Both the position numbers and the translations under genes were made by a program. Shown here piece after piece: positions 6,611 through 12,177 of a stretch of DNA of 44,577 bases. The notes under the pieces were generated by a model. It was not told the DNA's origin. It did no database searches and saw only the letters and a list, made by a program, of their open reading frames with translations. The number at the start of each line of letters is the position of its first letter. Within the stretch, counting starts at the first letter, position 1. This stretch comes from a virus, in the IMG/VR virus record IMGVR_UViG_3300047548_001888, positions 1-44,577 of that record. One strand, 5' to 3'.

Positions 6611-8499
6611 AGAGAATAATAAATGGCAGTAACACTCACTTCAACTGGCGTTCTCTACAACGACACTACAACAATCACAAATAGTGTGACTGCGACTAGA
6701 GCTATATTTGGGTATGGTTATAGTTCTGCTTTTACGGCCGTTAGTGTAACAAATTTAGTTAATAATTATGGGCAAGTTGCCACAGACACAACAGGTGTGG
6801 GAACTGCAAGATACGACTTAGCGGCCGCAGGTTATGGTGGTGACAAAGCAATATTTGGATATGGCGCACTCACTGACGGCACCGTTGTTTCAATGACCAA
6901 TTTAGTATCTAATTTGGGTGTTGTTGGAAACAATGTAACTGGAGTTGGAACAGCAAGAAAAGGTTTGGCCGCCGCAGGTTATGGTGGCGATAAAGCAATT
7001 TTTGGTTATGGATGGAACGGATCATCAACTGTCAGTTTGACAAACCTTGTATCCAATACAGGTGTTGTTGGAAACGATGTAACAGGAGTTGGAACAACAA
7101 GACAACTATTGGCTGCCGCTGGTTATGGTGGCGATAAAGCAATTTTCGGATATGGCGGGGGTGCATCAATTTATTCATTAACCAATTTAGTTTCAAATAC
7201 AGGTGTTGTTGGAAACGATGTAACAGGAGTTGGAACAGCAAGAACACAGTTAGCTGCTGCTGGCTATGGTGGTGATAAAGCAATTTTTGGTTATGGTTAT
7301 GAAAATTTATCAATGACCAATCTTGTATCAAATATCGGAGTTGTCAGCACAGATGTTACAGGCGTAGGTTCGGGAAGACACGGACCAGCCGCGGCAGGTT
7401 ATGGTGGTGATAAAGCAATTTTTGGTTATGGTTATGCGAGCACAGTTACATGGTACAATTTGACTAATCTGGTGTCGAATACGGGTGTTGTTAGTTCAGA
7501 TGTTACAGGTGTCGGTACAACCAGATATAGTTTGGCGGCGGCCTCATACAGTTCATAAAGAGAAAATAAATGGCAACAAGTTTAGTAAGTCAGGGTGTTC
7601 AATATCCAAACGGTTCGATACGAACAAGTGGTAAATGGGCCGTTAAAGCAATATTCGGACATGGTGCAATAGTTGGTGGTGCTTATGGTGTAACAAATTT
7701 AGTAAACAACTACGGCGTGGTTTCCACGGATATTACTGCGGTAGGCACACCAAGATTTAGATTGGCCGCAGCAGGATATGGTGGCGATAAGGCCATATTC
7801 GGATATGGAAGTGATGATACAACAGTAAGAAGTTTCACCAATTTAATTTCAAATTTGGGTGTTTCATCATCAGATATCACTGGTGTTGGTACGGCGAGAA
7901 GAAATTTAGCAGCAGCTACTTATGGTGTTGATAAGGCCATATTTGGTTATGGGTTTTCAACTGCGAGTGTATCTTTGACAAATTTGGTGTCGAATATTGG
8001 AGTTGTTGCAGGCGATACTACAGGTGTGGGTACTGCAAGAAATGGTTTAGCTGCGGCTGGATATGGTGGAGATAAAGCAATATTTGGTTACGGATTTTCA
8101 ACTGTAAATGTGTCATTAACAAATTTAGTTTCGAATTTAGGTGTGGTTGGCACAGATGTTACCGGTGTCGGAACTGCCAGAGTATATTTGGCCGCAGCAG
8201 GATATGGTGGCGATAAGGCCTTATTCGGATATGGTTACACCAGCACTCCTGTTTCAATGACTAATTTGGTTTCAAATGCCGGTGTAGTTGGTTCAGATGT
8301 TACCGGTGTTGGAACTGCTAGATACTATCTTGCGGCCGCGGGATATGGTGGCGATAAGGCCATATTCGGGTATGGAACAATTGGTAGCGCACCATATATA
8401 AATTTGACAAACTTGGTGACTAATTTGGGTTCCGTCGGTACTGATAAAACTGGCGTTGGAACAGCTAGATATGGTTTAGCCGCGGCATCATATAGTTCA
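5759..8499 (+). repeat. Array of 18 Kelch-like repeats across three genes
   Basis: Eighteen protein repeats of 42-49 residues (six per gene) are visible at DNA level as recurring near-identical blocks such as the GGTTATGGTGG(A/T)GATAAAGC segment. Identity is highest between adjacent blades of genes 1 and 2, which indicates recent internal duplication or gene conversion. The short variable tracts are confined to one position per repeat. Confidence 0.85.
6623..7558 (+). CDS. Six-repeat Kelch-like propeller structural protein 2
   Basis: This 311-aa paralogue lies 12 bases downstream of the first and has the same plan. Its fibre-like N-terminus is MAVTLTSTGVLYNDTTT, the LTSTGV.Y.D.T pattern seen at the start of many phage fibre proteins. 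Six blades and a final LAAASYSS follow. Variable patches between FGYG and S-TN differ from copy 1 (for example ALTDGTVV, WNGSSTV, GGASIY), while the scaffold stays almost constant. This suggests selection for diversity in one loop per blade. The leader is A-rich (AGAATAATAA) without a Shine-Dalgarno site. Confidence 0.8.
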   Translation: MAVTLTSTGVLYNDTTTITNSVTATRAIFGYGYSSAFTAVSVTNLVNNYGQVATDTTGVGTARYDLAAAGYGGDKAIFGYGALTDGTVVSMTNLVSNLGVVGNNVTGVGTARKGLAAAGYGGDKAIFGYGWNGSSTVSLTNLVSNTGVVGNDVTGVGTTRQLLAAAGYGGDKAIFGYGGGASIYSLTNLVSNTGVVGNDVTGVGTARTQLAAAGYGGDKAIFGYGYENLSMTNLVSNIGVVSTDVTGVGSGRHGPAAAGYGGDKAIFGYGYASTVTWYNLTNLVSNTGVVSSDVTGVGTTRYSLAAASYSS

Positions 8500-8502
8500 T
8501 AA
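7570..8502 (+). CDS. Six-repeat Kelch-like propeller structural protein 3
   Basis: This 310-aa third paralogue lies 11 bases after the second. The N-terminus is MATSLVSQGVQYPNGS and six blades end in LAAASYSS. It is the most diverged of the three: repeat 1 has FGHG and TAVGTPR, and repeat 2 ends ATYGVD. Copies 1 and 2 keep AGYGGD almost throughout. Three tandem copies could form a hetero-complex or give alternative binding specificities; the sequence cannot decide. Confidence 0.8.
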   Translation: MATSLVSQGVQYPNGSIRTSGKWAVKAIFGHGAIVGGAYGVTNLVNNYGVVSTDITAVGTPRFRLAAAGYGGDKAIFGYGSDDTTVRSFTNLISNLGVSSSDITGVGTARRNLAAATYGVDKAIFGYGFSTASVSLTNLVSNIGVVAGDTTGVGTARNGLAAAGYGGDKAIFGYGFSTVNVSLTNLVSNLGVVGTDVTGVGTARVYLAAAGYGGDKALFGYGYTSTPVSMTNLVSNAGVVGSDVTGVGTARYYLAAAGYGGDKAIFGYGTIGSAPYINLTNLVTNLGSVGTDKTGVGTARYGLAAASYSS

Positions 8503-8505
8503 ATA
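8498..8505 (+). promoter_or_regulatory. Candidate late promoter (CATAAATA)
   Basis: CATAAATA begins within the stop region of propeller gene 3 and lies 28 bases before the next start, which also has an AGGAG site. It is the third occurrence of the same octamer immediately before a gene block. Confidence 0.45.
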
Positions 8506-8533
8506 TTATTTTACATTATAGGAGAAAAATGAA

Positions 8534-9187
8534 ATGGCAGCAAAATTAAACAGTGAGTTTAATTATCGTTATCAAGTGATTGGTGAAACACCTTGGGAAA
8601 AAATTAAACAACTACAGAACTTTCTTGAGGGTCGCATTCGTGCAGCAGCATTAGAGGAAGTTTCCAATTTGAAATATAAAGCCAAAAAATCTGAATTGGA
8701 TATGGCTATAAAAAACGGTGCCATGGATCATGTCATTATGAATCTACGGGCAGAACTTTTGGAAATGGAATCATTTTTTCCCGCTCAAGACCAAAGCTTT
8801 GAATTGAATCGTCAAGAGATTAAGATTTTAGAAAAACTTTTAGATGAGTTGTTTGAAATTGCGGAGCCAACGAGATTGAGACATGAAGATGGTACACCAT
8901 ATACCGATGAAGAAATGTTTGAAGCTAATGCAGCCAATGAATTTACGGTGATGATTGCAAAAGAAATTCAAGCAGAGATTTTAGCTAATGGTAGACCATC
9001 ACCAGCAAAATTGCGTAATGCTATGTCTAATCCACATACATTTCATGCTCTGCAACAAGTTGGGTTTATTCCTAAAGAAGCAATTTTGATTGAGGGTAAC
9101 GTTGATCCGTTAAAAATTGAATTGCGCCCATCACCATCAATGATACCACTAACAGAAGAAGAAATCCAAAGATTGGAGAACAAGTAA
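8534..9187 (+). CDS. Hypothetical protein downstream of the propeller genes
   Basis: This 217-aa protein has long predicted helices (PWEKIKQLQNFLEGRIRAAALEEVSNLKYKAKKSELDMA is one stretch, shown by its Lys/Glu periodicity) and an acidic C-terminal half. I do not recognise the family. It overlaps the next gene (TAATG) and follows three fibre-like proteins, so a chaperone or assembly role for those proteins is reasonable, by context only. A good AGGAG precedes the ATG. Confidence 0.6.
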   Translation: MAAKLNSEFNYRYQVIGETPWEKIKQLQNFLEGRIRAAALEEVSNLKYKAKKSELDMAIKNGAMDHVIMNLRAELLEMESFFPAQDQSFELNRQEIKILEKLLDELFEIAEPTRLRHEDGTPYTDEEMFEANAANEFTVMIAKEIQAEILANGRPSPAKLRNAMSNPHTFHALQQVGFIPKEAILIEGNVDPLKIELRPSPSMIPLTEEEIQRLENK

Positions 9188-9594
9188 TGTTTTACCTTTG
9201 CACAGTAGAATCAAAAGATTTAGTAACAGTTTTCGGTAACAGAGGATTGCCAGGTGAAGAAGTGATTCCACCGAAATATGAAAATCTAAATGTCATTATG
9301 ATTGGCCAAAGGCCAGATTGTTCTGGTTATCTTTTGTTATCTGATACTGTTGTGAGAGAGTTTAAGAAACAAACTTCTGTTCCTGAAGGTTACGATTTTA
9401 TCTTCCGTCAAGAATGGGGCCTAAGAATTACCGAAGAAAGTATTCACCGAGTAATTGACACTTTGCGTAAGGAAGCTTATCCTCCGATGGCCGATTATCT
9501 TGATGCCAAAGTCAAAGGTGATTTGGAACAAGAACAAGCTTATCTGGATGCTTGTTTAGCAGTCAAAGCAAAATATCCAAAATTTTCTTGGTAA
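9187..9594 (+). CDS. Possible tail-fibre assembly-type protein
   Basis: This 135-aa protein ends with YPPMADYLDAKVKGDLEQEQAYLDACLAVKAKYPK split across its last 40 residues. This YPP-DYLDA-VKGD...CLAVKAKYP pattern is one I associate with the C-termini of phage fibre-assembly and minor tail proteins. The N-terminal part contains a compact beta domain (VTVFGNRGLPGEEV, LNVIMIGQRPDCSGYLLLSDTV). Being coupled to the preceding gene and placed after the propellers supports a fibre-related role. The exact role is unknown. Confidence 0.6.
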   Translation: MFYLCTVESKDLVTVFGNRGLPGEEVIPPKYENLNVIMIGQRPDCSGYLLLSDTVVREFKKQTSVPEGYDFIFRQEWGLRITEESIHRVIDTLRKEAYPPMADYLDAKVKGDLEQEQAYLDACLAVKAKYPKFSW

Positions 9595-9610
9595 TTTATC
9601 AGAAAAACAC

Positions 9611-9639
9611 TTGCCACCTAAATAATAAAACACTATAAT
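9611..9639 (+). promoter_or_regulatory. Strong sigma70 promoter ahead of the truncated acceptor piece
   Basis: TTGCCA (9611-9616) and a perfect TATAAT (9634-9639) are separated by exactly 17 bases. The predicted start, about 7 bases downstream, falls at 9646, which is the 5' end of the region matching the tmRNA acceptor piece. The promoter therefore looks made for that RNA. It now drives only a broken fragment facing the antisense HNH gene. Confidence 0.8.
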
Positions 9640-9644
9640 AGTGT

Positions 9645-9694
9645 TTATGGTTGTACGAAGCAACTAGAAAAATGTTCTGGACGCGGGTTCGATT
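9645..9694 (+). pseudogene. ssrA: Truncated tmRNA acceptor piece (5' part only)
   Basis: These 50 bases align without gaps to 10818-10867, the 5' part of the intact acceptor piece, with 36 identical positions by hand count. The conserved block is GGACG followed by G-GTTCGATT, the T-stem and T-loop of a tmRNA tRNA-like domain. The match stops at the T-loop: the 3' T-stem, acceptor strand and CCA are missing. The next bases are the end of the minus-strand HNH gene, whose stop codon (9693-9695) overlaps the T-loop. The 5' end coincides with the predicted start of the promoter at 9611-9639. It is best read as the displaced 5' half of the original acceptor piece. Confidence 0.75.
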
Positions 9695-10193
9695 AAGCCT
9701 GTTTTACCATGAAACCACCATGTGTCTTATTACCTCGTAATGACGCATTGGCAAAGGCATTAGCATTGTATCCGCGATCCATACACCACTGACGCAACCC
9801 TTCTACTCGCTCAACGGTTCCGTCTGGATGAGTAACATCATAAACCTTCCCAGTCCAAGTTTTACCCCTTGCTTGTCTCGCACTCTTGTATTTCTGGTGT
9901 AGTTCGGCGGCTCTTTCAGCACCGAAGATTTCTTCCCATTTCTTGCCCTTACGCTGTCTGATGTTTGTTTGTCCACCTTTTCTACTACCAGCCATGATTG
10001 CTTCCTTAGCGGCATCAAAGTTAGCATCAAGTTGGGCAAGTCCTTGCCAAGCAACATAATCCTGCCAATGCCCATGTTGTTCATACAATAAACGATGTGC
10101 TTCGGCATGTTCGCCCGGTGTTAGTTCGATGAGGTTGCTTGGATCGTCTGAACCGCCCATGTGTTTTGGGATAATATGATGTTTGTGTCTCAT
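9693..10193 (-). CDS. HNH homing endonuclease inserted at the tmRNA T-loop
   Basis: I choose the ATG at 10193, giving a 166-aa protein that opens directly with the HNH motif (MRHKHHIIPKHMGG, DDPSNLIELTPGEHAEAHRLLYE). A longer frame reaches 10244 but runs into the opposing promoter. Middle residues are basic. The C-terminal 50 residues (TGKVYDVTHPDGTVE, LRQWCMDRGYN, GGFMVKQ) match the NUMOD/IENR-type DNA-binding repeat of homing endonucleases. The gene points against all its neighbours, and its 3' end sits exactly on the truncated tmRNA T-loop. It is probably a selfish gene that uses the tmRNA as its target. No Shine-Dalgarno site is visible. Confidence 0.85.
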   Translation of the reverse strand: MRHKHHIIPKHMGGSDDPSNLIELTPGEHAEAHRLLYEQHGHWQDYVAWQGLAQLDANFDAAKEAIMAGSRKGGQTNIRQRKGKKWEEIFGAERAAELHQKYKSARQARGKTWTGKVYDVTHPDGTVERVEGLRQWCMDRGYNANAFANASLRGNKTHGGFMVKQA

Positions 10194-10225
10194 ACTATTA
10201 TTTAGTCGAAACCATAGAAAAACGC

Positions 10226-10254
10226 TTGACAAAGGTTTCGACAAGTGTTATACT
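10226..10254 (+). promoter_or_regulatory. Sigma70 promoter for the 10278-10810 genes
   Basis: TTGACA (10226-10231), a 17-base spacer and TATACT (10249-10254) form a near-consensus promoter 24 bases before the 10278 start. It overlaps the 5' upstream region of the opposing HNH gene. Transcripts could continue through both small genes into the tmRNA. Confidence 0.75.
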
Positions 10255-10277
10255 CTGTTAAATTCTGGAGTTAATAA

Positions 10278-10589
10278 ATGATTGACTATTATGAAGCCTT
10301 GAGAGAAATGCACCGTGGCAATGTTGTAAAGTATGTGGGCACAGTGAATGGCAATGTAATGAGTGACAATGGTGCCAGTTTCTGTATGTGTCGCGGGTGT
10401 ATATTTCTCTTTGACCGCGGAGAAATCAAATGGAACAAGTTAGGCTACATGGTCTATGACCCAGACTTTCGTTACGAACTAACTGGCGAAACAGTTGACC
10501 CGAGGGCATGGAAGCCAGAGAAGAACAGAGACCGTAAAGAGATTAAATCAAAGTTGGGTTATAGTCGTGTAGGATTGGGGAATGTATGA
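10278..10589 (+). CDS. Small conserved phage protein, paralogue of the 132-440 gene
   Basis: This 103-aa protein shares the full-length plan of the 132-440 product: MIDYYEALREMHRGNVVKYVGTVNG opens both with few changes, and YDPDFRYELTGETVD and KSKLGYSRVGLGN recur near the end. It has its own near-consensus promoter and a GGAG site. It overlaps the next start (ATGA). Function is unknown. A distant similarity in layout to DUF2829/Tad2-type proteins is speculative. Its presence inside the HNH-flanked interval makes it possible cargo. Confidence 0.75.
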   Translation: MIDYYEALREMHRGNVVKYVGTVNGNVMSDNGASFCMCRGCIFLFDRGEIKWNKLGYMVYDPDFRYELTGETVDPRAWKPEKNRDRKEIKSKLGYSRVGLGNV

Positions 10590-10810
10590 ACGAACGAATT
10601 AAAGAACTTGCGAGAGAGGCTGGTCTTCTGGTATATAATCCTGAAGGTGCCCCAACTAAGTTAGAAAAGTTCGCCGAGTTGATTGTTAGAGAATGTATCG
10701 GTTGTTGTGAGCAAGTGATTAGCGATCCTGTTCCCGAATCGGTAGATACTTGGTTGAATGGTGGTGAACAATGTATCCAAGAAATTAAACAACACTTTGG
10801 AGTAGAATAA
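10586..10810 (+). CDS. Small MNER-family protein
   Basis: This 74-aa protein begins MNERIKELAREAGLL, has EKFAELIVRECIGCC in the middle and ends IKQHFGVE. It is a shorter paralogue of the 1226-1486 product and shares its N-terminal module with the 615-998 product. It is coupled by ATGA to the gene before it. Its last codons border the late-promoter-like motif that precedes the intact acceptor piece. Function unknown. Confidence 0.7.
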   Translation: MNERIKELAREAGLLVYNPEGAPTKLEKFAELIVRECIGCCEQVISDPVPESVDTWLNGGEQCIQEIKQHFGVE

Positions 10811-10813
10811 ATA
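10806..10813 (+). promoter_or_regulatory. Possible late promoter at the tmRNA acceptor piece (AATAAATA)
   Basis: AATAAATA straddles the stop codon of the preceding gene. With T4-type spacing, transcription would begin near 10819, within a base or two of the 5' end of the acceptor piece at 10818. The first base differs from the T4 consensus TATAAATA, so this is a moderate match supported by position. Confidence 0.4.
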
Positions 10814-10817
10814 AGAG

Positions 10818-10883
10818 TTATTGCTGTATGAAGTGAAGTGAAACAGGTCTTGGACGGGAGTTCGATTCTCCCCACCTCCACCA
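10818..10883 (+). ncRNA. ssrA: tmRNA acceptor piece (3' half of a permuted tmRNA)
   Basis: This is the alanine-accepting half of a two-piece tmRNA. T-stem GGGAG (10856-10860), T-loop TTCGATT (10861-10867) and CTCCC (10868-10872) are perfect. They are followed by the acceptor strand CACCTCC (10873-10879), discriminator A and an encoded CCA (10881-10883). CACCTCC pairs over seven positions (one G-U) with GGGGGTG at 10971-10977, the 5' end of the coding piece, which lies downstream, so the gene is circularly permuted. TGCTGT (10822-10827) pairs with ACAGCA (11012-11017) of the coding piece, consistent with helix P2. The 5' end at 10818 is set by alignment to the truncated copy. Confidence 0.88.
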
Positions 10884-10970
10884 AAAGAACACACATCGCT
10901 ACTCACCTGAAATAGTGCGATGGTACAGATGATAGTGGTGAAGTAATATCTGCTTATGTGTGCTTTTGAT
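10884..10970 (+). other. Intervening transcribed spacer of the permuted tmRNA precursor
   Basis: This 87-base spacer is removed to yield two mature pieces. Its ends pair: CAAAAG (10882-10887) with CTTTTG (10963-10968) and CACACAT (10890-10896) with ATGTGTG (10956-10962), with a two-base bulge. The helix extends the acceptor stem of the precursor. A smaller internal hairpin (TCGC with GCGA plus ACT with AGT) is visible inside. Such a fold would place the CCA end and the 5' G run for processing by tRNA-type nucleases. Confidence 0.75.
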
Positions 10971-11150
10971 GGGGGTGACTGGTTTCGACAGGGCAAAGAG
11001 TAACAGAGTGGACAGCACGGTAGGCGATGACCGTAAATCAAGCAAATCAAGTAAACGCAGCTAATGATAGCCGCTTCGCTCTTGCCGCTTAAACGGTAAT
11101 CGAATGGGGATTTGTAGATTGTTCCTTATTAACCAAACAATCTACCATTT
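10971..11150 (+). ncRNA. ssrA: tmRNA coding piece with tag AANDSRFALAA
   Basis: This half carries the D-domain and the proteolysis tag used for ribosome rescue. It opens GGGGGTGACTGGTTTCGACA, the hallmark 5' end of tmRNA. CGGT (11018-11021) and ACCG (11030-11033) form a hairpin in the position of the pre-tag pseudoknot. The resume codon is most likely GCA at 11057, preceded by TAAAC as in UAGUC of E. coli. The tag reads AANDSRFALAA and stops at TAA 11090-11092. A ten-base hairpin, GTAGATTGTT (11114-11123) with AACAATCTAC (11136-11145), closes the 3' end. The exact 3' terminus is uncertain. No U-run follows, so read-through into the endolysin is likely. Confidence 0.88.
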
Positions 11151-11165
11151 CAAGAAAGGAAAAAT

Positions 11166-11723
11166 ATGCGAAGTAAACCAATACTTTTCAGCATAGTTTT
11201 TTCCGCAGCAGTGATATCTTTGGGTATGATTAATGTTGATCTACATGGTTTGTTACCCTTCAAAACATCTTATAACAATCTTTCAAAAGATGTGCAAAAA
11301 CAAGTCACATGCCTTGCGGAAAATATTTACTTTGAGGCCGCACATGAGCCACTTTCTGGAAAAAAAGCAGTAGCGTTTGTAACATTGAACCGTCTGCAAT
11401 CTGGAAACTATGCTAATACAATTTGTGATGTGGTCTTTCAAAAGACCAACGGTGTTTGCCAATTCTCTTGGTATTGCGATTCAAATATACTGAAGAAGAG
11501 GTTGACAATACGTGACACTATGCTTTATAATGAGATTCGTGAGTTGGCAACAAACATAGTTGTAAACTTCGAACGCATGAAGGATGTTACCGATGGTGCA
11601 ACCTACTATCATGCGGATTATGTGAATCCTGGTTGGAAACTAAAGAAAATTGACCAAATTGGTCGACATATTTTCTATAGAAGCCATAAGGATAATATTG
11701 ACAGAAACAAGGAAATTATATGA
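11166..11723 (+). CDS. SleB-type cell wall hydrolase (endolysin) with N-terminal membrane anchor
   Basis: This 185-aa protein has a hydrophobic N-terminal segment at residues 6-24 that could be a signal anchor. The SleB/Hydrolase_2 domain follows: LAENIYFEAAHE (catalytic Glu), KKAVAFVTLNRLQSG, TICDVVFQ, GVCQFSW, ATYYHADYVNPGW and IGRHIFYR. SleB enzymes cut peptidoglycan glycan strands. The anchor suggests a Sec-delivered or signal-arrest-release endolysin that does not strictly need a holin. AAGGA precedes the ATG. The gene starts about 15 bases after the tmRNA and overlaps the next gene by four bases. Confidence 0.88.
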   Translation: MRSKPILFSIVFSAAVISLGMINVDLHGLLPFKTSYNNLSKDVQKQVTCLAENIYFEAAHEPLSGKKAVAFVTLNRLQSGNYANTICDVVFQKTNGVCQFSWYCDSNILKKRLTIRDTMLYNEIRELATNIVVNFERMKDVTDGATYYHADYVNPGWKLKKIDQIGRHIFYRSHKDNIDRNKEII

Positions 11724-11953
11724 GTGAAGCTAAAAACCAAAATACTTTGATTACAATTATACTTTGTACCACTATTGTAATTGGTTCAACCGTTATTGGT
11801 GCATTTCTGTACAACATCAATGATCGTAATAACATGGCAAAAAACATCGAGGCAGCTATTCAAAAAGGTGTTGATCCACTTTCTGTCAAGTGTTCTTACG
11901 AAATGAGCCCAACTTCTACCTGCATTGCATACGCAATGGCGACCAAAAAATAA
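11720..11953 (+). CDS. Small single-span membrane protein in the lysis cassette
   Basis: This 77-aa protein has one clear membrane helix (residues 9-31, TLITIILCTTIVIGSTVIGAF) after a short polar N-terminus. Its C-terminal domain is soluble, with two Cys in KCSYEMSPTSTC. It starts in an ATGA overlap with the endolysin. Topology and position fit a pinholin, an i-spanin-like protein or an endolysin regulator. It resembles none closely enough to choose. Confidence 0.6.
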   Translation: MSEAKNQNTLITIILCTTIVIGSTVIGAFLYNINDRNNMAKNIEAAIQKGVDPLSVKCSYEMSPTSTCIAYAMATKK

Positions 11954-12177
11954 TGCCTACGAAAGATGAAATGAGAGATTTCAGTGCCATCATTGAAAAG
12001 TTGGCACTAGAAAAAGCAATAAGTCTAATGGACGCGGTGGTACTACACTGCGAACAAATTGGTTTTGAAGTTGAATTGGCTGCTTCCCTTTTAACACCAC
12101 CAATCAAAGCTAAAATTGGTGAAGAGGCGCAAGCACTAAACTTAATGAAAAAGAAAGTAAATAAATTGCCACTATGA
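11953..12177 (+). CDS. 33: gp33-like late transcription co-activator
   Basis: This 74-aa protein uses the ATG at 11953, overlapping the previous stop by one base; an earlier ATG lies inside the membrane-protein gene and is unlikely. The core FSAIIEKLALEKAISLMDAVVLHCEQ, split by a turn from FEVELAASLLTPPIKAKIGEEAQALNL, matches the conserved part of T4 gp33 (EKMVEEFGMSYLEA..., IIEKIQSEA..NLL). gp33 tethers RNA polymerase to the sliding clamp for late transcription. The protein is shorter than T4 gp33 (112 aa), as expected for aquatic T4-like phages. Its position before gp59 supports the call. Confidence 0.75.
   Translation: MPTKDEMRDFSAIIEKLALEKAISLMDAVVLHCEQIGFEVELAASLLTPPIKAKIGEEAQALNLMKKKVNKLPL

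Larger units (their letters stand above)
9679..10867. mobile_element. Putative HNH-linked insertion flanked by tmRNA T-arm repeats
   Basis: The interval is bounded by imperfect 16-base direct repeats: GGACGCGGGTTCGATT (9679-9694) and GGACGGGAGTTCGATT (10852-10867), 14 of 16 identical. Between them are the HNH gene, a sigma70 promoter, two small genes with paralogues at the left end of the window, and a replacement 5' half of the acceptor piece. This is the layout expected if an element entered the T-loop while carrying a sequence that rebuilds a functional RNA. Its boundaries as a unit are inferred. Confidence 0.5.

Noticed and set aside
9679-10883. Group I intron in the tmRNA T-loop
   Set aside because: Group I introns are known in this position, but the right half carries its own complete T-arm, so the flanks could not be spliced to a single RNA. 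GCGGG of the left half also does not pair well with CTCCC of the right half, and I saw no intron core.
11042-11092. Longer tag reading ANQVNAANDSRFALAA from an upstream GCA
   Set aside because: The frame is open, but the upstream GCA lacks the TAnnC context seen before the downstream GCA, and the shorter tag has the normal length of about ten or eleven residues.
11114-11145. Ten-base hairpin as a rho-independent terminator
   Set aside because: No T run follows. The stem is at the 3' end of the tmRNA coding piece and better fits a structural part of that RNA.
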